Positions 52,855 through 60,867 of a stretch of 64,000 bases of DNA are shown piece by piece. The stretch is taken from contig BMWJ01000020.1 in the NCBI GenBank assembly GCA_014651175.1, forward strand, positions 1 through 64,000. Reading direction: 5' to 3'. The notes under the pieces were generated by a model. That model ran no database searches. It was not told where the DNA came from and saw only the letters and a list, made by a program, of their open reading frames with translations. The translations under genes and the position numbers were made by a program. Source of the DNA: Streptomyces clavifer. Lineage in GTDB: Bacteria > Actinomycetota > Actinomycetes > Streptomycetales > Streptomycetaceae. Position 1 is the first letter of the stretch. Every line of letters starts with the position of its first letter.

Positions 52855-54109
52855 AGGCACCGGCCGGGGGCCGCGCCCACGTGCCGGGCTGGCGCCGCTC
52901 GTCGGTCCGCTGCGCTTCCTGCTGCTCAGCTCGTTCCTGATCCCGCTCGGCAGCTTCATGGTCCTGCCGTTCATGTCGGTCTTCCTCCACGAGCGCCTCG
53001 GGATGGGGCTCGGCACGGTCGGTGTCGTGCTCGCAGTGGCGTCCCTGGTCCAGTTCTCCGGCGGGATCGCCGGAGGAGCACTGTCCGACCGGATCGGGCT
53101 GCGCCGCACGATGCTCTGGGCCTTGATTGTCCGTACAGCTGGATTCATGGGCCTGCTGCTGGCGCTGCGCTGGCCGCCACTCGCCGTAGGAGCGCTCATC
53201 CTGACGTGCTGTGGCGCTGCGCTGTACCTTCCGGCGAACAAGGCGTATTTGATTCACGGGGTCGACGACGAACGTCGCCCGGCCTACCTGTCGGCGGGCA
53301 ACGCGGCTCTCAACGCAGGCATGGCGATGGGCCCGCTGATCGCCGGACCCTTCGTCCTGTCCTCACCGGGCTGGCTGTTCGTGACCGCTACCGCGCTCTT
53401 CGTGGCCGTCACAGCAGGTCACGCACGGCTGCCGTCAACCGGTGATCAGCCGGCCGCCCCAGGGACTCCTAGGCAGGGTCTGCTGGCAGGCGTGGCGCTC
53501 CTGCCGTTCGCCGCCAATGCTCTGGCGTTCTACCTCTACTTCTACTTCCAGCACTTCCTGGCCTTGTACGCCGTCGAGCAGGCGTCCACCGCGTTCTACA
53601 GCCTGGTCCTGCTGCTCTGCTTCGCGCTGGTGATCGTCGTGCAGCCTCTGGCGTCCGGGCTGATCAGCCGTATGCCTTACGGCTTGGCCCTCACCGTCGG
53701 CTTCGCGGGCCTGGCGGCAGGTCTGGCCGTACTCGCGCTCGGCACCCGGCCGGCTCTGCTGGCGGGCGGTGCCCTGATCACGCTGGGCGACATCGTACTG
53801 TTCCTGAAGAACGATCTGGAGGCCCTGCACCGCAGTCCGCGCTCCGACGCGGTGGTCTTCGGCCAGCAGCGGCTGGCGGCCGGGCTGGGGGCCTTCGTCA
53901 GCGGAGTGCTAGGCGGTCTGCTCTACGGTCTCGGCGAACGAGTCGGTGACACAGGCTCGTTCTGGCTGCTGGCGGCAGCACAGTGCCTGCTGCTTCCCCC
54001 TCTGCTGCTGACGCTGCGCCGTCGCGTGGTGCGGCGTCACGACCCACACGACTACGACGAAGGAGCACTGCCGCACCATGACACGGACCGGCGGATTCCA
54101 GGACGATGA
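52847..54109 (+). CDS. MFS transporter (12-helix)
   Basis: About 420 residues from a GTG overlapping the ligase by 8 bp. Twelve helices, with motif A-like GGALSDRIGLRRTM between helices 2 and 3 and a conserved YLPANKAYLI segment. MFS proteins next to ATP-grasp dipeptide ligases usually export the product. Co-regulation with the biosynthetic enzymes supports export here. Confidence 0.92.
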   Translation: MGRGTGRGPRPRAGLAPLVGPLRFLLLSSFLIPLGSFMVLPFMSVFLHERLGMGLGTVGVVLAVASLVQFSGGIAGGALSDRIGLRRTMLWALIVRTAGFMGLLLALRWPPLAVGALILTCCGAALYLPANKAYLIHGVDDERRPAYLSAGNAALNAGMAMGPLIAGPFVLSSPGWLFVTATALFVAVTAGHARLPSTGDQPAAPGTPRQGLLAGVALLPFAANALAFYLYFYFQHFLALYAVEQASTAFYSLVLLLCFALVIVVQPLASGLISRMPYGLALTVGFAGLAAGLAVLALGTRPALLAGGALITLGDIVLFLKNDLEALHRSPRSDAVVFGQQRLAAGLGAFVSGVLGGLLYGLGERVGDTGSFWLLAAAQCLLLPPLLLTLRRRVVRRHDPHDYDEGALPHHDTDRRIPGR

Positions 54110-54827
54110 CTTCTGGACGGAATTCCACGACTTCCTGTTCACCGAACAACGCCACACCCAGGCTGAAGAGTTGCTCGACAACTCTCCCCTGCTGTCCTTC
54201 CGGCAAGGGGCACGGGTGCTTGACCTGTGCTGCGGTCCGGCGGTCTTCACGGTTCCACTCGCCGCCCGCGGCTTCGACGTGACCGGCGTGGACCTCAGCC
54301 CGGCCATGCTGGACAGGGCACGGAAACGGTCGGCCGACGCCGGCGCGTCCGTCACCTACGTGCAGGCTGACGCCCGCTCGTACACGCCTTCGAACGGCTT
54401 CGATGTCGTCCTCAACATGTTCACCTCATTCGGATACTTCGAGGATCCTTTCGACAACACCGAGGTGCTGCGTAACATGCACCGGTGTCTGGCGCCCGGA
54501 GGCACTCTTCTCCTGGATCTGGCGGGCAAGGAACTGCTGGCCCGGAAGGTCACCCCGCCGAAGGTGGTTCAGCGGGGTGACGACCTGCTCGTACAGACCG
54601 ACACGGTGCTCGACGACTGGGCGCGGTTGAGGAGCGACTGGGTTCTCGTCCGGGGAGACCGGGTGACCCGGGCGTCCTTGGTGTGGTTCGTCTACAGCGC
54701 CGTGGAGCTGCGCAGGATGGCCGAGGAAGCCGGGTTCAGTCGCGTGGAGGTCTTCGGTGGCTTCGACGGCCGTCCCTACGACCAGGATGCCGAGCGGTTG
54801 ATCCTTCGGGCGGTGCGCGCGCAGTGA
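54078..54827 (+). CDS. SAM-dependent methyltransferase
   Basis: 249 residues; its ATG lies inside the end of the transporter gene, with AAGGAG upstream. Motif I is VLDLCCGPAVFTVPLA, followed by VTGVDLSPAMLDRARK and YVQADARSY. It is the last gene of the riboswitch operon and probably N-, O- or C-methylates the product or one of its building blocks. Confidence 0.9.
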   Translation: MTRTGGFQDDDFWTEFHDFLFTEQRHTQAEELLDNSPLLSFRQGARVLDLCCGPAVFTVPLAARGFDVTGVDLSPAMLDRARKRSADAGASVTYVQADARSYTPSNGFDVVLNMFTSFGYFEDPFDNTEVLRNMHRCLAPGGTLLLDLAGKELLARKVTPPKVVQRGDDLLVQTDTVLDDWARLRSDWVLVRGDRVTRASLVWFVYSAVELRRMAEEAGFSRVEVFGGFDGRPYDQDAERLILRAVRAQ

Positions 54828-54839
54828 CGACGCGCGGGG

Positions 54840-55552
54840 TGCGGCGGACCGCTGCACCCCGCGCCTGCGCCGGGCACTGGAGCGGATCCCGGCCGGCGCG
54901 CGGGTTGCCTCGATCTGCACCGGGTCGTTCGTCCTGGCGGCAGCCGGACTGCTCGCGGGGCGGCGGGCGACAACGCACTGGAAGTCGTGCGACGAGCTGC
55001 GGACCCTGTACCCGGAGATCGACATCGACCCGGACGTCCTCTACACGGACGACCGGGGCGTGCTCACCTCGGCGGGGGTCGCCGCCGGCATCGACCTGCC
55101 TGCACATGATCCGGAGCGACTACGGGGCCGACGTGGCGAACACGGTCGCCCGGCGCACCGTCGTACCCCCACACCGGGAGGGTGGACAGGCTCAGTACAT
55201 CGAGCAGCCGGTCCCCGAGCCAGGTGGCAGCTCGACTTCCGCCGCACGCGATTTAGCCCTGGGTCACCTGGGCGACCCGCTGGCCCTGGAGGACTTGGCC
55301 CGCGCGACGTCAACCAGTGTGCGGACGCTGAGCCGGCGATTCCTCCACGAGACCGGGACGACACCGATGCGCTGGCTGGCCGGCCAGCGCCTGCAGCTCG
55401 CGCGACAACTGCTGGAGCGGACCGACGAGCCGGTAGACAGGATCGCCGCACAGGCCGGCTTCGGCACAGGGACTGCCATGCGCCAGCACTTCCGCGAAGT
55501 ACTGGGCGTGTCACCACGCGCGTACCGCAACACATTCCGGGGAACGCAGTGA
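54840..55552 (+). pseudogene. Truncated and frameshifted GlxA-type (DJ-1/AraC) regulator
   Basis: The first part reads ERIPAGARVASICTGSFVLA followed by AAGLLAGRRATTHW, the DJ-1 domain elbow. It shifts frame near 55098 and continues as LHMIRSDYGADVANTVARR and then a complete AraC domain (LALEDLARATSTSVRTLSRR, DRIAAQAGFGTGTAM). The first 70 or so residues of the DJ-1 domain are missing. It is not functional as read. It is the third GlxA/DJ-1-type sequence in the window. Confidence 0.8.
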
Positions 55553-55796
55553 GCGGTACGCGCACGGCGCTGCCCTCAGACGGCTGAGGCTCGTCTCAGG
55601 GGACGCGGGGAGCGAGTGGGCCGATCCCGAACCCTCGTATCGGCCGGACGGCACGTTCGTCGCACCGGACCCCGACCGCGCCCTGTTCCCGAGCTTGCGC
55701 GAGGAAACATGACGAGCGGCTCACCACGATCGTGGTGCTGCCAGTCGTCCAGGCCGCGGAACCGCCCGACGTGACAGGGCATCCTGGCTCTGCTGG
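55553..55796. other. Intergenic stretch
   Basis: A plus-strand frame reads YRPDGTFVAPDPDRALFPSL and ends at a TGA near 55710, but no start or family is recognised. Otherwise empty. Confidence 0.3.
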
Positions 55797-57050
55797 TCAG
55801 TCTTGTCCAGAGGTGAGGCGGGCCGCGCGGTTGGTGAGGTGCCGTCGCTCCGGTGTGCTGCTGGTGAGGCGGGCCGCCTCACGGTAGGCGTGGGCGGCCG
55901 CGTCGTGGTCGCCGAGTTGTTCCACGAGATGGGCGCGGACTGCGAGCAGACGATGGTGGTGTGCCGTGCGCCGGTCGGAGTCCAGGGTCGCCAGCAGGTC
56001 GAGCCCGGCGGCGGGGCCGTGCACCTCCGCGACGGCGACCGCGCGATTGAGGGTGACCACCGGATTCGGCGCGAGGTGCTCCAGCAGGCCGTACAGGGCG
56101 AGGATCTGCGGCCAGTCGGTGGCATCGACGTGCTCGGCCTCGCCATGGACGGCGGCGATCGCCGCCTGCAACTGGTAGGGGCCGACCTGCCCCCTGGGCA
56201 CGATCCGGCTGATCAGGTCGAGGCCCTCCGTGATCAGCCGACGGTTCCAGCGGGTGCGGTCCTGCTCGGCCAGCGGCACCAGAGCTCCGCCGGGCCCGGT
56301 GCGGGCAGCTCGGCGCGCGTCGGTGAGCAGCATCAGGGCCAGCAATCCGGCCGTCTCGGCGTGCTCGGGCAACAGGCGGCGCAGCAGCCGGGTGAGCCGG
56401 ATCGCCTCGGTCGACAGGGCTGGCGCGGTCAGGTCGGTGCCGTCGGTGGCGGTGTAGCCCTCGTTGAAGACCAGGTACAGCACATGGAGTACCGCCTCCA
56501 GCCGTTCGGTCCGGTCGGCCGCCTGCGGCAGGCGCAGCGGCGTCGCGGAGTTCCTGACGGTCTGTTTGGCGCGGCTGATGCGCTGGGCCATGGTCGCCTC
56601 GGGCACCAGGAAGGCGGCGGCGATCTGTGGAGTGGTCAGGCCCCCGACCGCGCGCAGGGTCAGGGCGATCTGGCTGGACTCCGACAGCGCCGGGTGGCAG
56701 CACAGGAACAGTAGTGCCAGGGAATCGTCCTGGTCCGCGTCCGCCTCGGCGTCCGCGGGTTGGCTCAGCAGCTCGGCCTGGGGGGTGGCGAGGGCGATGC
56801 GTTCCTCGCGCCGGCGCCGTGCCTGCTCGCTGCGCACCTGGTCCACCAGTCGGCGGGAGGCGACGGTGACCAGCCATCCCCGGGGATTGTCCGGCAGTCC
56901 CTGGGCGGGCCATTGGAGGGCGGCGGCCAGCAGCGCCTCCTGGACGGCGTCCTCGCAGGTGTCGAAGGCGCCGTAGCGGCGGACGAGCGCGCCGAGGACC
57001 TGCGGCGCCAGCTCGCGCAGCAGGTCCTCGATGCCGGGTGCCTCGCTCAC
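55797..57050 (-). CDS. ECF42-type sigma factor with TPR-like C-terminal domain
   Basis: 417 residues from a GTG that overlaps the DGPF stop in a GTGA. Sigma region 2 has FDTCEDAVQEALLAAALQWP and NPRGWLVTVASRRLVDQVR; region 4 follows with GGLTTPQIAAAFLVPEATMA. A long C-terminal domain (NRAVAVAEVHGPAAGLDLLA) is typical of ECF42 and influences activity. ECF42 genes are paired with DGPF/YCII proteins, as here, and lack an anti-sigma factor. Confidence 0.94.
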   Translation of the reverse strand: MSEAPGIEDLLRELAPQVLGALVRRYGAFDTCEDAVQEALLAAALQWPAQGLPDNPRGWLVTVASRRLVDQVRSEQARRRREERIALATPQAELLSQPADAEADADQDDSLALLFLCCHPALSESSQIALTLRAVGGLTTPQIAAAFLVPEATMAQRISRAKQTVRNSATPLRLPQAADRTERLEAVLHVLYLVFNEGYTATDGTDLTAPALSTEAIRLTRLLRRLLPEHAETAGLLALMLLTDARRAARTGPGGALVPLAEQDRTRWNRRLITEGLDLISRIVPRGQVGPYQLQAAIAAVHGEAEHVDATDWPQILALYGLLEHLAPNPVVTLNRAVAVAEVHGPAAGLDLLATLDSDRRTAHHHRLLAVRAHLVEQLGDHDAAAHAYREAARLTSSTPERRHLTNRAARLTSGQD

Positions 57051-57408
57051 AGGTCCGTCGCGGCGTCGTGCAGGACCGGCCAGAGCTCGACCGGATCGGT
57101 GTCCGCGAAGGCATGTCGGCGGCGATCTCGTGCGCCCGCTCCAGGGACTCGCAGTCCAGCATGTAGAAGCTGGCGAGGTACTCCTTGGTCTCGAGGTAGG
57201 GCCCGTCCGTGACCGCCGGTGCGCCGTCCTTGCGGCGCACCAGTTGCGCGTTGGCCGCGTCCGCCAGACCGTAAGCGCCGAGCAGTTCACCGCTCTCGCG
57301 ATACTTCTTGTTGAACGCGTCCTGCCTGGCGATCGCCTCGGGCCAGGCGTCGGCGGGGAAGGACTCCCACTTGGCCTGGTTGCCGTAGATCATCGCGACG
57401 TACTTCAT
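57047..57408 (-). pseudogene. DGPF/YCII-family partner of the ECF42 factor, frameshifted near its end
   Basis: From the ATG at 57408 it reads MKYVAMIYGNQAKWESFPAD and VTDGPYLETKEYLASFYMLD, the DGPF signature. The frame breaks near 57117, where ADMP should be followed by FADTDPVELWPVLHDAATDL, which is present one base out of frame and ends at the TGA shared with the sigma start. A single missing base after the ATGCC would explain it. Confidence 0.85.
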
Positions 57409-57840
57409 CAGGTGTCCCCTTGTATCCCGCGCACCCCTTCGGCGCGCTTCCACCCCACAGTCGGAGCCGCGCACGCCTCTTCGACATCCGGGACAGAAAA
57501 AGATTCTCGGCTCTTCCTCCGGTCGCACCGGCGTACCGCCCGCCCCAAACGATCAACCTATCCGGCGCCCTCCGCCCAGGGACAGCCACCCGCGCTGGTG
57601 CACGCCCGCGCGTACCCGCTTGTACAGATTGCCCTGTATGCCCACACGGCCAGCAACGTGGAATAGGGCCTCGCCACAGTCACTGCCGAACTCCACGCGC
57701 CGACCCGCGCTATCGACTACCAACGCCGGAGCGAGGCCCCCGCCTCCTGGATCGAAACCCGAGAGCTGGCAGCACTTGCTCACCCGGCTCCCCGACTCTT
57801 CGGCGTCGCATCTCACAGGGGCGTATGGGTCAGGCGTGGT
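57409..57840. other. Gene-free stretch upstream of the DGPF-ECF42 pair
   Basis: About 430 bp between two minus-strand units. It should contain the promoter of the DGPF gene. Nothing else is recognised on either strand. Confidence 0.4.
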
Positions 57841-58395
57841 CTAGAGGTCGAAGTGGATGTGTTCCAGGTCGGTGTATTCGACGAGGAGTCCGGCGGCGCG
57901 GCGGCCGCCGTCCTTGAAGTAGATCTCTTGCAGTCCTTCGGCGGCGATGTTCTGGAGTTCTTGGTCGGTGGCGCCTTGGTCGCGGGCTTCGAAGAGGCGG
58001 GCGGCGTAGGTGGGTGGGAGGGCGACGGTGAGGTGGCGTAGGCGGGCGTCGTCGGTGGTGCCGGGGGCGGCGGTGTAGCCGAAGCGGGCGCGGGTGTCGA
58101 TGACGAGGCCGGTGCTGGTGGCCGCTGTCTGTTTCGCTTTGGCGCGGACTTGGGGCTGCCACCGTTTCTTGACTTCGCTCTGCAGGCGCGCGGCGAGGTC
58201 CTTGCGGGGCTTCTTGATCTGGTCCTTCACGTAGCGTTCGACGGTCCGCTGGGAGATCCGCAGCATCTGCGCGACAGCCCGGGTGCCCTTGTGCTGCTTG
58301 ACGAGGTAGCGCATCTGGGCGCCGGCCGACTTGGGGATGGGGCGGGTGAAGGACCGCTCCACCGCCTTGTCGAGACCGTCCGAGAACATGCTCAT
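57841..58395 (-). CDS. tpg: Telomere terminal protein
   Basis: 184 residues, the usual Tpg length. It begins MSMFSDGLDKAVERSFTRP and IPKSAGAQMRYLVKQ, has a helix-turn-helix around GTRAVAQMLRISQRTVERYV, and ends EGLQEIYFKDGGRRAAGLLV then EHIHFDL. Tpg is covalently linked to the 5' ends of linear Streptomyces replicons and primes end patching. The gene lies six bases after tap, the standard operon. Confidence 0.96.
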   Translation of the reverse strand: MSMFSDGLDKAVERSFTRPIPKSAGAQMRYLVKQHKGTRAVAQMLRISQRTVERYVKDQIKKPRKDLAARLQSEVKKRWQPQVRAKAKQTAATSTGLVIDTRARFGYTAAPGTTDDARLRHLTVALPPTYAARLFEARDQGATDQELQNIAAEGLQEIYFKDGGRRAAGLLVEYTDLEHIHFDL

Positions 58396-58401
58396 CGTTG
58401 T

Positions 58402-60546
58402 CTACTCCCCCGTGTCCGCGCCGGTGACCTGGCCGTCCTTGATGTAGCGCGCCAGGTTGAGCTCGTAGCCGTGCTCCTCGCGGACCGCTTCGGCCCAGAG
58501 CACGGTCTGGGTGCCTTCGTGCTTGACCATGCCGGGGCTGACGCCGAGGCGGAAGCCGCCGGGCAGCGGCTTGTCCTGCCGGTAGGGCAGGAAGTCGAGA
58601 GGGCTGGGGCCGTCGCTGGTGTAGACGGCGCAGTCGGAGAGGATCGCGACGGGGTACTGGCCGGTGAAGGCGGCGTGCTTGGCCATTTTGCGGTGCATGT
58701 TAATACGGGTCTTGGAGATGACCGCGGCACGGATATCGGGGCGCCACGTCGGACGGGACAACGCGCGCCAGGGCTCTCCCGGCTTCCAGCCTTCGCCGCG
58801 GGGGCGTTCGCGGAGTTTGCCGATGCCACCCTTGACGGTGGCCTTCACCGCGGACAGGACGAGCGCCATCTGCGGGTCGCGCTGCCGGTAGCCGTCCATC
58901 GCCGTCAGGAAGTCGGCCGGGGAAAGGTCCGCGGTGACGCCGAGGTCGGCCATCGTGGCGATGTAGGCGTCGCGGAGCCGGTTGTACCAGCCGTCCAGGT
59001 ACCGGCCGTTCTCATACCGGACGTAGGCCTCGGCCGGGGCGACCTGGTAGCCGAGCTCGACCGCGTACGCGACGGTGGGTGTCGCGTACCAGGCAGGGCC
59101 CTCGGGCCGGTCCCCCTTCGGTGTGAACGGCGAGGGCAGCCGCTCGTCCAGCTCGATGTGGGAGAGGTCGACCAGCCAGGAGCCGGGGAGCTTCGGGTCG
59201 AACTCCGGGCGCTGCACGTGTGTCGGGGCGTCGAGGCCGACATTCAGTCCGTTCGCGCCGGCGGCGAAGGCCATGTTCACGTCGATGCCGACGAGGTAGC
59301 GCTGGCTGTACTCGTCGTCGGTCAGCGGCCGCGCCCAGTCGTACGCCTCCTCGATCAGCATCTCGGCCGGGCCCCGCTGGTGGAACCGGGGCAGGTCCTT
59401 GAGGAGCGGATGGCCGTCGGGGGCTTCGCAGGGGGCGCAGTCGACGGGTTCATGGCCGAGGGAGCCGGGGTTGTGCTCGCTGTGACGCTTGCCGTCGGCG
59501 TCAGGTGCGGACGCGCGGGTGGGCGGGTGCAGCGCGGTCATCAGCTCCAGGCCCGTCACTGCGGTGGAGCCGCGCGGAGTCATAACCCGTGACGCGAACG
59601 TGCCGAGCATCCGGGCGAGGTCCGCCGCCGGGAGGTTTCCTGCGCTCCCCCAGGTCCGTGTGTCGAGGGCACCCCAGGACGGGAGGCACAGCTGGACGCA
59701 GGCCCGTCGGCCGCCGTGGGCAGGGCGGTAGATGCGGGCCCACGGCCCGAGGCCACGCTTCGTCAGCTTCCATTCTGCGCGGGCCAGCTGCTTGACGACC
59801 TTGTGGCCCTCCGGCAGCCGACCGGACAGCCGCTCCTCCTGCGTGAGGTGAATCGGCAGGCCGTAGCGCTCGCACGCGGCTTCGGTCAGTACGAGCAGCG
59901 GGTCGGCGTCTTTGCCCGGTCCGGAGAGTCTGGGCGCACCGAGTTTCGCTTCGGCCAGGGTCCAGTCGATCAAGGAGGGGAGGGACTTGGCGGGTACGTC
60001 CAAGACAAGGCCGCCGACGCAGTACGCCACGACCTGCCCGTCCTCGACGTCGATGACCGCGAGCGGCCCGTTCTCGAACCGAGGGTCGGCAGTCGTAGCC
60101 GTCGCGGGCTTCGCCGAGACCTTCTTTGCCGCAGGCCGGCGGGTGGTGCCGGCGAGGATGCTCGTAGCCGTGGGGCGGACAGGCTGGTGAACCGGGGCGG
60201 GGCTGACAGCATGTTCGGGTTCGCTGTCGGGCTCCGGACGTTGTGGTGTCACGGGAGCCGAGGGGCCGGTGAACGTGGCAGGCGCGGTTGGGGTGGATTC
60301 TGCGGGTGCCGGGTAGAGCTGCGCGAGCTTGGCCAGCAGGCGGGCGTACGCCTCGCGCTGCGGGGGCCGCGGCTCGGTCTTGCCACTCTCCCAGGACACG
60401 ACCGTCGGGCGGCGCACCTCTAGCGCGGCGGCAACCTGTGCCTGCGTCAACCCATGTGCCTTGCGCAGCCGTTCCCGCTCGGCGGGTGGGGGCAACGGCG
60501 ATGCGGACGCGATCAAGGCATCGACCGCCTCGAACAACTCGGACAC
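58402..60546 (-). CDS. tap: Telomere-associated protein
   Basis: 714 residues from a GTG with GTAGGAGG upstream. An N-terminal XRE-type helix-turn-helix (AHGLTQAQVAAALEVRRPTV) precedes a Pro-rich linker and a long C-terminal region (GIDVNMAFAAGANGLNVG) shared by Tap proteins. Tap binds the 3' overhang of replicated telomeres and recruits Tpg. The tap-tpg pair can lie far from the physical end, so the window need not contain the telomere itself. Confidence 0.95.
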   Translation of the reverse strand: MSELFEAVDALIASASPLPPPAERERLRKAHGLTQAQVAAALEVRRPTVVSWESGKTEPRPPQREAYARLLAKLAQLYPAPAESTPTAPATFTGPSAPVTPQRPEPDSEPEHAVSPAPVHQPVRPTATSILAGTTRRPAAKKVSAKPATATTADPRFENGPLAVIDVEDGQVVAYCVGGLVLDVPAKSLPSLIDWTLAEAKLGAPRLSGPGKDADPLLVLTEAACERYGLPIHLTQEERLSGRLPEGHKVVKQLARAEWKLTKRGLGPWARIYRPAHGGRRACVQLCLPSWGALDTRTWGSAGNLPAADLARMLGTFASRVMTPRGSTAVTGLELMTALHPPTRASAPDADGKRHSEHNPGSLGHEPVDCAPCEAPDGHPLLKDLPRFHQRGPAEMLIEEAYDWARPLTDDEYSQRYLVGIDVNMAFAAGANGLNVGLDAPTHVQRPEFDPKLPGSWLVDLSHIELDERLPSPFTPKGDRPEGPAWYATPTVAYAVELGYQVAPAEAYVRYENGRYLDGWYNRLRDAYIATMADLGVTADLSPADFLTAMDGYRQRDPQMALVLSAVKATVKGGIGKLRERPRGEGWKPGEPWRALSRPTWRPDIRAAVISKTRINMHRKMAKHAAFTGQYPVAILSDCAVYTSDGPSPLDFLPYRQDKPLPGGFRLGVSPGMVKHEGTQTVLWAEAVREEHGYELNLARYIKDGQVTGADTGE

Positions 60547-60566
60547 GAAACACCTCCTACCTCAAT

Positions 60567-60606
60567 CGTACTCTGAAAAAAACATCTTGCGTACTCTTCC
60601 CGTACA
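60567..60606 (-). repeat. Short direct repeats in the tap promoter
   Basis: CGTACTCT occurs at 60567-60574 and 60590-60597 (23 bp apart, about two helical turns), with a partial CGTACA copy at 60601. They lie just before the tap start and may bind a regulator, possibly Tap through its helix-turn-helix. Confidence 0.4.
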
Positions 60607-60867
60607 TCGCTCGCGGTGCGTTCTGCGGAATAGCCATCGATCCGGTCCGGCACTGTACGGTCCCAGCGCTGTGTAGGCAGTCCCGGTCATCTGTAGGCGG
60701 TTTCTGATGTGTTCCAGTCTTGTGCGGGTGGGGTCGCGGCGGCCTCTCGCCCGGAGCCAGATCTGGGGTCTGTTGTGTGGTCGGTGAGCCGCTGGTTGAC
60801 CTTCACCTTGGGGGAAGCCACATCATCAAAGGGCCGGGCGATGTGCTCGGCATGAGGAGGAGCGAGC

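Noticed and set aside
57553-57816. Minus-strand 87-codon frame upstream of the tpg region
   Set aside because: No motif and no start signal; composition does not stand out from the other frames.
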